Source: Bacillota bacterium (GTDB lineage: Bacteria > Bacillota > Limnochordia > Limnochordales > Limnochordaceae). Taken from it: a stretch of DNA of 64,000 nt. The translations under genes were made by a program, and so were the position numbers. How positions within the stretch are numbered: position 1 is the first letter of the stretch; every line of letters starts with the position of its first letter. The DNA is taken from assembly GCA_017577405.1 (NCBI GenBank), contig PIUA01000027.1, forward strand, positions 1 through 64,000. Reading direction: 5' to 3'. Shown here one piece after another: positions 28,020 to 36,423 of the stretch. Below the pieces are notes generated by a model, which saw nothing but the letters and a program-made list of their open reading frames with translations, did no database searches and was not told the origin of the DNA.

Positions 28020-28275
28020 GGGGAAGGGTCTGGCGGCGGGCGGGGCGCTGGCGGGCGGCGCGACCCGCGGCCGGGGCGGCCCCCAGCCGGTGGCGCCGGC
28101 GTCCCTTCCAGCGCCAGAAGAGGCTGCCGTCGGCCCGACGGAGGAGCTGGAGGGGACCCAACTGCACCAGGGGCCGGTAGAACGGGAGCATCCGGGCCCC
28201 GAGCCTGACGGGCAAGCGTGGGAGGCGCCCCTTGGGCTTCCGATCGGTGGGCAGGGAGGAGACCTTGGACTGCAC
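28003..28275 (-). CDS. Small very basic hypothetical protein (90 aa)
   Basis: GTG start with AAGGGGG 8 nt upstream and a sigma-A-type promoter; overlaps the end of tsaD. Confidence 0.5.
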   Translation of the reverse strand: MQSKVSSLPTDRKPKGRLPRLPVRLGARMLPFYRPLVQLGPLQLLRRADGSLFWRWKGRRRHRLGAAPAAGRAARQRPARRQTLPPTRPS

Positions 28276-28325
28276 GGCGCGTGCCCCCTTCGCAAGGCGT
28301 GGCGGGCGTGCCTGATGTGGGCCTC

Positions 28326-28355
28326 ATTATAGCAACGCGCGGCGCTGTCCGTCAA
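28326..28355 (-). promoter_or_regulatory. Sigma-A-type promoter
   Basis: Minus strand TTGACG (28355-28350), 18 nt spacer, TATAAT (28331-28326). Confidence 0.75.
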
Positions 28356-28363
28356 TTCGGACA
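28346..28363. promoter_or_regulatory. Perfect hyphenated palindrome overlapping the -35 element
   Basis: TGTCCG-TCAATT-CGGACA. Confidence 0.5.
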
Positions 28364-28471
28364 AAGGGTGACCAGGCTCGGGAAGGCCGGGCAGAGATCC
28401 GGGTCAAAAGGGCCGGCGCGACGGGGAGGGACGGCTGGGTTCCATCTCAGCATGCGGGGAGGGTCGCGCAG

Positions 28472-29665
28472 GTGCGACGAGCGGCGCGGATGCAGGTGGT
28501 GGGAACGGAGACGGCCTTCGAAGTGCTGGCCCGGGTGGCGGAAGCCGAGCGGCAAGGGCGGAGCATCGTCAGCTTCTGCATCGGCGAGCCCGACTTTCCC
28601 ACCCCTGAGGCGGTGAAGGAGGCGGGGATCGAGGCGATCCGGCGGAACGAGACCCATTACAGTCCCTCCGCCGGGATCTGGCCCCTGCGGGAGGCGGTGG
28701 CGGTCCACGTCACCCAGACCCGGGGCGTGCCCGTGGCGCCGGAAGAGGTGGTGATCACCCCGGGCGCCAAACCCATCATCTTCCACAGCCTCCTGGCCGT
28801 CGCCGGCCCTGGTGACGAGGTGGTCTACCCCAATCCGGGCTTCCCCATCTACGAGTCGGTCATCCGGCTGGTGGGTGCCACACCCGTCCCCCTGCCCTTG
28901 CGGGAGGAGGCAGGCTTCTCCTTCACCCCTGAGGACCTGGAGGCCCGGGTGGGGCCGCGCACGGCGATGGTCATCATCAACTCGCCCCATAACCCCACGG
29001 GGAGCGTGGTCTCCCAGGAGGCCCTGGAGGCCCTGGTCCGCCTGGCCCAGCGGTACGATTTCTGGATCCTGAGCGACGAGATCTACAGCCGCATCGTTTA
29101 CGACGAACCCCACCACTCGCCCTATGCCCTGCCGGGGGCCAAGGAGCGGACTATCCTCTTGGACGGCTTTTCGAAGGCCTACGCCATGACGGGCTGGCGG
29201 ATCGGCTACGGCGTCATGCCCCAGGCCCTGGCCGAGGACGTGGCCCGGTTGGTGACCAATGCCGAGTCGTGTACGGCCACCTTCACCCAGCACGCCGCCC
29301 TGGCCGCCCTCACGGGGGACCAGGAGCCCGTCCGGCAGATGGTGGAGGCCTTCCGGGCCCGGCGGGACCGGATGGTCCAGGGCTTGAACCGGATCCCGGG
29401 GATCCGCTGTCCTGTGCCCCAGGGCGCCTTCTACGTCTTTCCCAACGTGACGGAACTGGTTCGGGCCAAGGGGTTGAAGTCGGCCCGGGATCTCCAAGAG
29501 GCGCTCCTGGCCGAGGCGGGGGTGGCCGTCCTCAGCCGGAGCGCCTTCGGCACGCCCGCCCCCGAGGAGGACCAGGAGTACCTTCGGTTGAGTTACGCGA
29601 CGTCGATGGAGCAGATTGAGGAGGGGTTGCTCCGCTTGGAGGCCTACGCCCGCTCGGACGGCTGA
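28472..29665 (+). CDS. Pyridoxal-phosphate-dependent aminotransferase (class I/II)
   Basis: 'INSPHNPTGSVVS', 'ILSDEIYSRIVYD', PLP-Lys 'LDGFSKAYAMTGWRIGY'. Confidence 0.95.
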   Translation: MRRAARMQVVGTETAFEVLARVAEAERQGRSIVSFCIGEPDFPTPEAVKEAGIEAIRRNETHYSPSAGIWPLREAVAVHVTQTRGVPVAPEEVVITPGAKPIIFHSLLAVAGPGDEVVYPNPGFPIYESVIRLVGATPVPLPLREEAGFSFTPEDLEARVGPRTAMVIINSPHNPTGSVVSQEALEALVRLAQRYDFWILSDEIYSRIVYDEPHHSPYALPGAKERTILLDGFSKAYAMTGWRIGYGVMPQALAEDVARLVTNAESCTATFTQHAALAALTGDQEPVRQMVEAFRARRDRMVQGLNRIPGIRCPVPQGAFYVFPNVTELVRAKGLKSARDLQEALLAEAGVAVLSRSAFGTPAPEEDQEYLRLSYATSMEQIEEGLLRLEAYARSDG

Positions 29666-29736
29666 GGTCGGGCGGCGGGCCGGCCGGGGAGGTGAGGCCG
29701 GGGGTTGATGGCTCGGCGGGGCGAGGGAGGAAGCAG

Positions 29737-29763
29737 GCAGCCGGGGCCTGGGGCCCCGGCTGC
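29737..29763. terminator. Bidirectional hairpin between convergent genes
   Basis: GCAGCCGGGGCC-TGG-GGCCCCGGCTGC, 12 bp perfect stem. Confidence 0.7.
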
Positions 29764-29803
29764 GGGGAGGGGCGACCCTCCTCCCAGGAGGCGCGGGGAG
29801 GGG

Positions 29804-30388
29804 CTAGCGGGCGAAGAGGTGGTTGCCGATCTGGGTGGTGGTGGGTCGGCTCCACATCCAGGGGTTGACGGGCACCGAGGGGTTCCAGAAGAAGAGCGCG
29901 CCGTAGGTGGGGTCCCAGCCGTTGGCCGCATCCTGGGCGGCCTTGTAGGCCGTCGCGGAGGGCTGGCGGCGCCAGATCAAGCCGTTGGAGACCGATTCGA
30001 AGGCGCCCCGCTCGTAGACCACCCCGGGGATGGTCTTGGGGAACCGGCCGTCCTCCACCCGGTTGAAGACCACAGCGGCCACGCCCACCATGCCCGCATA
30101 GGGCTCACCCTGGGCCTCGGCCTCGATCAGGCGGGCCAGGAGGTCGTGGTCACTGGCACTCATGCGGGCGGTGCCGCCGGAGCCTGGGATGGTGAGGGTC
30201 TGGCCCGGGTAGATCCAGGTGGTCCAGACGTTGCTCGCCCGCTGGATCTCCGCCACGGTGGTGCCGTGACGCTGGGCGATGAGCCAGAGGGTGTCGCCCG
30301 GCCGGACGGTGTAGGTGGCCGCCGCCGCCGGAAGGCTGGCGACCAAGGCGAGCAACGCGCCGAAGGCGATGGAGCGCACAAGGTTCAT
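29804..30388 (-). CDS. LysM-containing SleB-type cell-wall hydrolase
   Basis: Signal peptide, LysM 'YTVRPGDTLWLIAQRHGTTVAEIQRAS', hydrolase_2 'LARLIEAEAQGEPYAGMVGVAAVVFNRV...YGALFFWNP'. Confidence 0.93.
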   Translation of the reverse strand: MNLVRSIAFGALLALVASLPAAAATYTVRPGDTLWLIAQRHGTTVAEIQRASNVWTTWIYPGQTLTIPGSGGTARMSASDHDLLARLIEAEAQGEPYAGMVGVAAVVFNRVEDGRFPKTIPGVVYERGAFESVSNGLIWRRQPSATAYKAAQDAANGWDPTYGALFFWNPSVPVNPWMWSRPTTTQIGNHLFAR

Positions 30389-30687
30389 CAGGTCATCTCC
30401 TTCTGCGTCTGTGCATGCTGCCTGGCAGCATGAACGGTGCAAAAGATGCCAGCCCTGCCCAGAGATGGGCGGGCTTGTCCCCAGCATAGTTGAGCCCGGG
30501 TGGGCCGTCCCCGCTGGAAATCCTCTCTGGAGCGGGTGAGGCTGGCTGGGAGGCCCTGAGACGGCGAGAACTGAAAAGGGTCCCAAACGGATCCCAGGAT
30601 TCGCAGGCGGAGGGTGTGCTGGGCGAGATTCCCGGCAGAGGGTCGCCTGGGCAAGATGGCCGCCGGATTCGGAAAGGAGCGAGGAGC

Positions 30688-31623
30688 ATGGTCCGGGTGA
30701 TCACCGTGGCCAACCAGAAGGGCGGCGTGGCCAAGACCACCACCGTCCTCAACGTGGCGGCCGCCTTGGCCGAGGGCGGGGCCCGGGTGCTGATGGTCGA
30801 CCTGGACCCCCAAGGCTCCCTTACCCTCGCCTCGGGGTTCGCCCCCGACGCGCTGGAGGTCAGCCTCTACGATGGGCTGCTGAAGGAGGTGCCGGCCGAG
30901 GCGTTTCTCCTCCCCACCGCCTTCGGCCCCGACCTCCTCCCCAGCAACGTGGACCTCTCCCTCGCCGAGATGGAGCTGATCAACCTGGTCGCTCGGGAGC
31001 GGCGGGTGGCGGCCCTGCTTGCCCCGCTCCGGGACCGGTACGACTGGGTCCTCATCGACTCCCAGCCCAGCCTGGGCCTCCTGACCATCAACGCCCTGGC
31101 CGCGTGCGACCAGGTCCTCATCCCCGTCGCCTGCGAGTACCTCTCCCTGCGGGGCGTGGAGGTGCTCCTGCGGATGATGGGCAAGGTCCGGGTGCGGCTC
31201 AACAGCCGGCTCCGGGTGGTGGGGATCCTCCCCACCCTGTACGACACCCGCACTCGCCACGCCCGGGAGAGCCTGGAGGCGATCCACCGCCACTTCGGCG
31301 GCGAGTATCCCGTCTTCCCCCAGGTGGTCCCCCGGAGCATCCGCTTCTCCGAGGCGGCCCAGGCCGGCCAGCCCATTCTCGCCTTCGCGCCGGGCAACCC
31401 GGGGACGGAGGTCTACCGGGAGGTGGCGGCGGAGCTGGCCCGGCGGGCCCCGGGGACCCCCGAAGAGGGCAGCCCACCGGGCGCCCTGCGCCGCCTGGGC
31501 CCCCTTCCGGAGCCGACGGCCGAGAGCGATGCCGGCGCCCGGTGGAAGGCCCGGGTCTGGGGGACGGCGGGTCCCATGCGGAATCTCCCGCCGAAGCAGC
31601 TGAAGCCGGGGCCGGATGGGTGA
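30688..31623 (+). CDS. ParA/Soj-family ATPase
   Basis: Deviant Walker A 'ANQKGGVAKTTTVLN', 'VLMVDLDPQGSLT', 'VLIDSQPSLGLLTINAL'; no ParB next to it. Confidence 0.93.
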   Translation: MVRVITVANQKGGVAKTTTVLNVAAALAEGGARVLMVDLDPQGSLTLASGFAPDALEVSLYDGLLKEVPAEAFLLPTAFGPDLLPSNVDLSLAEMELINLVARERRVAALLAPLRDRYDWVLIDSQPSLGLLTINALAACDQVLIPVACEYLSLRGVEVLLRMMGKVRVRLNSRLRVVGILPTLYDTRTRHARESLEAIHRHFGGEYPVFPQVVPRSIRFSEAAQAGQPILAFAPGNPGTEVYREVAAELARRAPGTPEEGSPPGALRRLGPLPEPTAESDAGARWKARVWGTAGPMRNLPPKQLKPGPDG

Positions 31624-31634
31624 AGGAGGCGGAC

Positions 31635-32372
31635 ATGGTGAGGGTGGAGGTAGCCTTCCGAACGGAGGAGGCGGGCCCGCCCAACCCCGATGGGGTGGCG
31701 GTGGTCATCGATGTCCTGCGGGCGACCACCTGGGTGGCAACCGCGCTGGAGCGGGGCGCCTGGGGCGTCCGGCCCGTGCGGGAGGTGGAGGCGGCCCGGG
31801 CATTGGCCCAGAGCCTCCGGGAGGCGGGCCAGGGGGTGCTCCTGGCCGGCGAGCGGGGGGGCCTGCCGCCCCAGGGGTTCGATCTGGGGAACTCGCCCGC
31901 GGAGCTGATGGGCCTGGAGCTTCGGGGCCGGCGGCTGGTCTTGACCACCACCAACGGCACCCGGGCCCTGGAGGCGGTGGCGGGGAGCGGGGAGGTGTTG
32001 GTCACCTCCTTGCGCCACGGGGAGGCGACGGCCCGGTACTTGGCCCGGCGAGGCCGGCCCGTCCGGCTGGTCTGCGCCGGGACGGAAGGCCGCCTCTCCC
32101 TGGAAGATCTCCTCGCGGCCGGGTGGGTCGTCCGTCACCTCCAGAGGCTGGGGGTCCAGCTCCAGCTGGCCGACACCGCCCGGGTGGCGGAGGCGCTGGC
32201 GGTGGCCTGGGAGGGGCGGGAGCTGGAAGCCCTGCGGGCCGCGGAGCACGGCCAGTACCTCGTCGGGTTGGGCTTCGCCCAGGATTTGGCTCTGGCGGCT
32301 CAGCGGGACGTGTGGCCGGGGGTGATCCGCCTGGAAGATGGCTGGCTGCGGCCGGCTCGGGAACCGATTTGA
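31635..32372 (+). CDS. 2-phosphosulfolactate phosphatase family protein (ComB)
   Basis: 'VVIDVLRATTWVATALERGA', 'LLAGERGG...FDLGNSP', 'LTTTNGTRALE'. Confidence 0.9.
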   Translation: MVRVEVAFRTEEAGPPNPDGVAVVIDVLRATTWVATALERGAWGVRPVREVEAARALAQSLREAGQGVLLAGERGGLPPQGFDLGNSPAELMGLELRGRRLVLTTTNGTRALEAVAGSGEVLVTSLRHGEATARYLARRGRPVRLVCAGTEGRLSLEDLLAAGWVVRHLQRLGVQLQLADTARVAEALAVAWEGRELEALRAAEHGQYLVGLGFAQDLALAAQRDVWPGVIRLEDGWLRPAREPI

Positions 32373-32507
32373 ACCTTCCGGGGGGCCTGTCCGTATCCCC
32401 TGATGGGGAGGAGTGCCGGTGCGAGGTCCCGACCGGTCAACCTGGTGGCCCGCGAGTGGTGCTGCTCCTCCGGAGATGAGGAAAGGCTACCCGAAGGAGG
32501 CGACCAG

Positions 32508-33344
32508 GTGATCCGCGTCGTGACCGACAGCGCGTCGGACCTGCCCCCTGAGTTGGCCGACGCCGAGGGGATTGAAGTGGTCCCCCTCTACGTCACCTTT
32601 GGAGGGGAGACCTACCGGGACGGGGTGGATCTGAAGCCCCAGGAGTTTTTCGCCCGCTTGCGGGCCAGCGACGAGCTGCCCACCACCGCTCAGCCCACAC
32701 CGGGGGACTTCGTGCGGGCCTTCGAGCGGCTCGCCTCCCAGGGGGCGACGGGCATTGTGGTCCTCACCCTGAGCAGCGGGATCAGCGGCACGTTCAACTC
32801 GGCCCTCCAGGCCGCCCGGATGTGGAAGGAGCGGGCGGTGGAGGTGATCGACAGCCGGACGGCCCTTATGGCCCAAGGGTTTGGCGCCCTCGCCGCCGCC
32901 CGGCTCGCCCGGGCCCAGGCCTCCCTGGAAGAGGTGGCCAACGAGGCCCGGCGGGTGCTGAAGCGGACCCGGCTCCTGGCCGCGGTGCCCACCCTGGAGT
33001 ACCTGCGGCGGGGCGGGCGTATCGGCCGGGCGGCCGCGCTGGTGGGCAACCTTCTCCAGATCAAGCCGGTGGTGGGCGATCAGGACGGAGTGGTGACCCC
33101 GGTGGCCCGCCTGCGGACCTGGAAGCGGGCCCTGGGCTACATCATGAACCGGGCGGTGGAGGAGCTCACCCCCGGCCAGGGCCGATTGGCGGTGATGCAT
33201 GCCGACGCCCTGGAGGATGCCCAGAGGGTGCTGGAGCAGCTGGTGGAGCGGGTGAAGCCGGTGGAGACCATCCTCACCGACTTCTCCCCGGTCTTGGGCA
33301 CCCACTCGGGCCCTGGGGCCATCTGTGTGGTCTATTACCAGTAG
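32508..33344 (+). CDS. DegV family fatty-acid-binding protein
   Basis: 'VTDSASDLPPELA...VVPLYVTFGGETYRDGVDL', 'TAQPTPGDFVRAF', 'LSSGISGTFNSA'. Confidence 0.95.
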   Translation: MIRVVTDSASDLPPELADAEGIEVVPLYVTFGGETYRDGVDLKPQEFFARLRASDELPTTAQPTPGDFVRAFERLASQGATGIVVLTLSSGISGTFNSALQAARMWKERAVEVIDSRTALMAQGFGALAAARLARAQASLEEVANEARRVLKRTRLLAAVPTLEYLRRGGRIGRAAALVGNLLQIKPVVGDQDGVVTPVARLRTWKRALGYIMNRAVEELTPGQGRLAVMHADALEDAQRVLEQLVERVKPVETILTDFSPVLGTHSGPGAICVVYYQ

Positions 33345-33400
33345 GGGACGGCCGGGGCACGCCTTGGCCCGGGTCCGGATTGGGGGGGTCTGGTCCGGAC

Positions 33401-33429
33401 CGGTCCGGCGCTCGGAGAGTGCCGGACCG
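33401..33429. terminator. Bidirectional hairpin between convergent genes
   Basis: CGGTCCGGC (33401-33409) / GCCGGACCG (33421-33429), within a GGTCCGG-rich stretch. Confidence 0.6.
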
Positions 33430-33453
33430 AGGCTGTGCCCATCCAGGTTGGGT

Positions 33454-34044
33454 CTAGATCCAGTCGGTGTCAGAGACGACCATGGCCAGACGCTCCAGCA
33501 GGCCCATCAGGAGCTGGCGGGTCTTCCGGGAGACGCCGTCCAGGAGCGCGAGGCGGATGGCATCAGCCACAACCATGAAAGCCTCCACCTCACCCACCAA
33601 GGTGAGCCCCTCGCTGGTCCGCAAGGCGGCGGCCACCATGCGCGCCCCCTCCGGGGCCATGCCCGGCATGAGGGCAACCAGGGCCTGGAGCTCGTCCTCG
33701 GTGACCACCAGCCAGAAGGAGGCCTCCTCCGGCAGGGGCCGCTGGGGGAGGCGGAGGTCCCAGGGGGTGCCGTGCCAGTCGCGGATGACGCCCTGGTCAC
33801 CGCACTCGATGCACTCCCAGCGGATTTCCCGGGGAATGTCGAGCCGGACGATATCCAGATACCCGGGGCACCGCCGGCGGTTGGGCCGGCGCCGGCAACG
33901 GATGGCTGAGGGGATGATGGGGCCGGCCGGGTAGGCCTGGGCAGCGGCCACGATCCGGCCCAGGTAGGCGGCAAACCGGGCTAAGGGCCCCATCTCCGTG
34001 GACCCGCTTTCGTCCACGTACTCCCGAAGGCTGATCACCGTCAT
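33454..34044 (-). CDS. Hypothetical protein with a Cys-rich zinc-ribbon-like segment
   Basis: 'IRCRRRPNRRRCPGYLDIVRLDIPREIRWECIECGDQGVIRDWHGTPWDL'. Confidence 0.75.
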   Translation of the reverse strand: MTVISLREYVDESGSTEMGPLARFAAYLGRIVAAAQAYPAGPIIPSAIRCRRRPNRRRCPGYLDIVRLDIPREIRWECIECGDQGVIRDWHGTPWDLRLPQRPLPEEASFWLVVTEDELQALVALMPGMAPEGARMVAAALRTSEGLTLVGEVEAFMVVADAIRLALLDGVSRKTRQLLMGLLERLAMVVSDTDWI

Positions 34045-34226
34045 GCTCCCCACCACCGTTACCGCCGGGAGAGGCCCGCGCCGAGCGCCCTCGCCCCTTG
34101 GCACGTGTTGCAGTGTAGCCGATTCGCCACGAAGGGCGGCTCCCCTTCCCGAAGTTGGCAACGGCCCGGTGGTGGCCGCCCAGGTGGCAAGGCCCTTTCC
34201 GCCTGGCCCCGCCGGCCGCCAGCCGA

Positions 34227-34255
34227 TTGCCCCCCTCCTTTCCCTGTGCTAGAAT
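34227..34255 (+). promoter_or_regulatory. Sigma-A-type promoter of the hpt-guaA-his operon
   Basis: TTGCCC, 17 nt spacer, TAGAAT; 28 nt before the hpt TTG start. Confidence 0.65.
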
Positions 34256-34282
34256 GGGGACAACCTTCGTGGGGGGTCCGCC

Positions 34283-34831
34283 TTGGATTCGGATATCAGG
34301 GAGATTCTGGTCGACGAGCAGCAGATCGCCCGCCGGGTGAAGGAGCTGGGGGAGGAGATCAGCCGGGATTACGCTGGCCGTCCCCTGGTCCTGGTCTGCA
34401 TCTTGCGCGGGGCCGTGGTCTTCATGGCCGATCTGTTGCGCGCCATCACCATTCCGGTCACCATCGACTTCATGGCCATTTCCAGTTACGGGAACAACGT
34501 TCGCAGCAGCGGCGTGGTCCGGATCCTGAAGGACCTGGATGGGAGCATCGAGGGGAAGGATGTCCTGATCGTCGAGGACATCATCGACTCGGGGCTCACC
34601 TTGGCCTACCTCCTGGAGAACCTCCGCTCCCGCCGGCCCAACTCCTTGGAGGTCTGCGTCCTCCTGGACAAGCAGGTGCCCCGGAAGGCGTCCCTGCCCA
34701 TCCGCTATACAGGCTTCACCATTCCCGATGCCTTCGTGGTGGGGTACGGCCTGGACTACGCGGAGAAGTACCGGAACCTGCCCTACGTGGGCATCCTCAA
34801 GCCTGAGGTCTACTCGGAGGTTCAGTCCTGA
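34283..34831 (+). CDS. hpt: Hypoxanthine phosphoribosyltransferase
   Basis: PRPP loop 'VLIVEDIIDSGLTLAYLLE', 'ILRGAVVFMADLLRAI'; TTG start. Confidence 0.96.
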   Translation: MDSDIREILVDEQQIARRVKELGEEISRDYAGRPLVLVCILRGAVVFMADLLRAITIPVTIDFMAISSYGNNVRSSGVVRILKDLDGSIEGKDVLIVEDIIDSGLTLAYLLENLRSRRPNSLEVCVLLDKQVPRKASLPIRYTGFTIPDAFVVGYGLDYAEKYRNLPYVGILKPEVYSEVQS

Positions 34832-36399
34832 TGGGTCCTGCCTGTGGGGAGGCGGCCGCGGCCCGGGCGGAGCGGGTCCTGGTTCTGGACGTGGGGGGGC
34901 GGGCGGCCTCCCTCATCGCCCGCCGGGTCCGGCAGGCCCAGGTCTACTCCCAGGTGGTGCCGGCCAGCACACCGGCGGCGGAGCTCCTGGCCCTTCAGCC
35001 CAAGGGGCTGATCCTGGCCGGCGAGGCCGGGCTGGAACCCGACTCCGACACGGTCCGTCTCGACCCCGAGCTCCTGAGCTCGGGTCTTCCTCTTTTGGCC
35101 ATCGGGGCCGGGCTTCTGGCCGTGCTCCGGGAGCTGGGCGGCGGGCTGGAGGCGGCCGGCGGACTGGACGGGCCGCAGCCTGTGCGGATCCTCCATGGGT
35201 CCGACCTCCTCCACGGCCTGGAGCCCGACGAACCGTGGACCGTTCCCGTGATGCCCGCTGGCCAGCGGATTGTGCCGCCCCCGGGGTTGGAGGTGATCGC
35301 CACCGCCGGGGACCGACCCGTCGCGTTCCGCCACCGGGAGCGGCCCTTCTTTGGGCTGGCCGTCCACCCTGGAAGGCTCGCTGAGCCCCCAGGGGAGAGC
35401 CTCCTCCGCAACTTCCTCTTCCGGGTCTGCGGCCTTCAGGGCCGCTGGCAGATGCGGGCCTACCTGGAGGAGCAGGTGGCCGCCCTGCGGGCGCGCATCG
35501 GGGGGGAACGGGTCATCCTCGGCCTGAGCGGCGGGGTGGACTCGACGGTCACCGCCGCGCTCCTCCACCGGGCGGTGGGGGACCAGCTCACCTGCATCTT
35601 CGTGGATCACGGCCTCCTCCGGGAAGGGGAGGTGGAGGCGGTCCGGGAGGCCTTCCGGTTCCTGGGGGACCGGCTGGTGGTGGTGGACGCGGCCCAGCGG
35701 TTCCTGGCCCGCCTCGCGGGGGTGACCGATCCCGAAGAGAAGCGCCGCCGGATCGGCAACGAGTTTATCCGGGTCTTTGAAGAGGAAGCGCGGAAGCTGG
35801 GGCCCGTCCGGTTCCTCGCCCAAGGGACCATCTACCCGGATGTCATCGAAAGCGGCGGGCCCGGCGGGAAGGACGGCCCGGTCATCAAGAGCCACCACAA
35901 TGTGGGCGGCCTGCCGGAGCGCTTGGCCATGGAGCTGGTGGAGCCCCTGCGGGAGCTCTTCAAGGATGAGGTGCGGGAGCTGGGCCGGGAGCTGGGCCTG
36001 CCCCCGGCGCTGATCGACCGCCACCCCTTCCCCGGTCCGGGGTTGGCGGTGCGGATCGTGGGGCCGGTGGAGCCCCAGGCGCTGGCCATTGTCCGCCGGG
36101 CCGACGCCATCGTGCGGGAGGAGCTGGAGAGGGCCGGCCTCCTCCAGGACGTGTGGCAGGCCTTCGCCGTGTTGACCCCCATCCGGACGGTGGGGATGCG
36201 GGACGGCCAGCGGACCTACGGCTCCCTGGTGGCGGTCCGGGTTGTCCACAGCGTCGATGCCATGACGGCGACCTGGGTGCCCCTACCCCACGAGGTGCTG
36301 GCCCGGATCTCGAGCCGGATCACCGACGAGATCCCGGAGGTCAACCGGGTGGTGTACGACATCACCTCCAAGCCGCCCGGGACCATCGAGTGGGAGTAA
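34831..36399 (+). CDS. guaA: GMP synthase with intact ATP-pyrophosphatase/dimerisation half and degenerate glutaminase half
   Basis: 'VILGLSGGVDSTVTAALLHRAVGDQLTCIFVDHGLLREGE', 'DRHPFPGPGLAVRI', C-terminal 'PPGTIEWE'; the N-terminal GATase lacks the catalytic Cys and Glu. Confidence 0.95.
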   Translation: MGPACGEAAAARAERVLVLDVGGRAASLIARRVRQAQVYSQVVPASTPAAELLALQPKGLILAGEAGLEPDSDTVRLDPELLSSGLPLLAIGAGLLAVLRELGGGLEAAGGLDGPQPVRILHGSDLLHGLEPDEPWTVPVMPAGQRIVPPPGLEVIATAGDRPVAFRHRERPFFGLAVHPGRLAEPPGESLLRNFLFRVCGLQGRWQMRAYLEEQVAALRARIGGERVILGLSGGVDSTVTAALLHRAVGDQLTCIFVDHGLLREGEVEAVREAFRFLGDRLVVVDAAQRFLARLAGVTDPEEKRRRIGNEFIRVFEEEARKLGPVRFLAQGTIYPDVIESGGPGGKDGPVIKSHHNVGGLPERLAMELVEPLRELFKDEVRELGRELGLPPALIDRHPFPGPGLAVRIVGPVEPQALAIVRRADAIVREELERAGLLQDVWQAFAVLTPIRTVGMRDGQRTYGSLVAVRVVHSVDAMTATWVPLPHEVLARISSRITDEIPEVNRVVYDITSKPPGTIEWE

Positions 36400-36423
36400 A
36401 CAAGGATCGAGTGGGAGCAACTG

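Noticed and set aside
28472-29665. Possible hisC supplying the missing histidine aminotransferase
   Set aside because: Motifs fit a general class I/II aspartate-type aminotransferase, and it is not in the his operon; calling it HisC is not supportable here.
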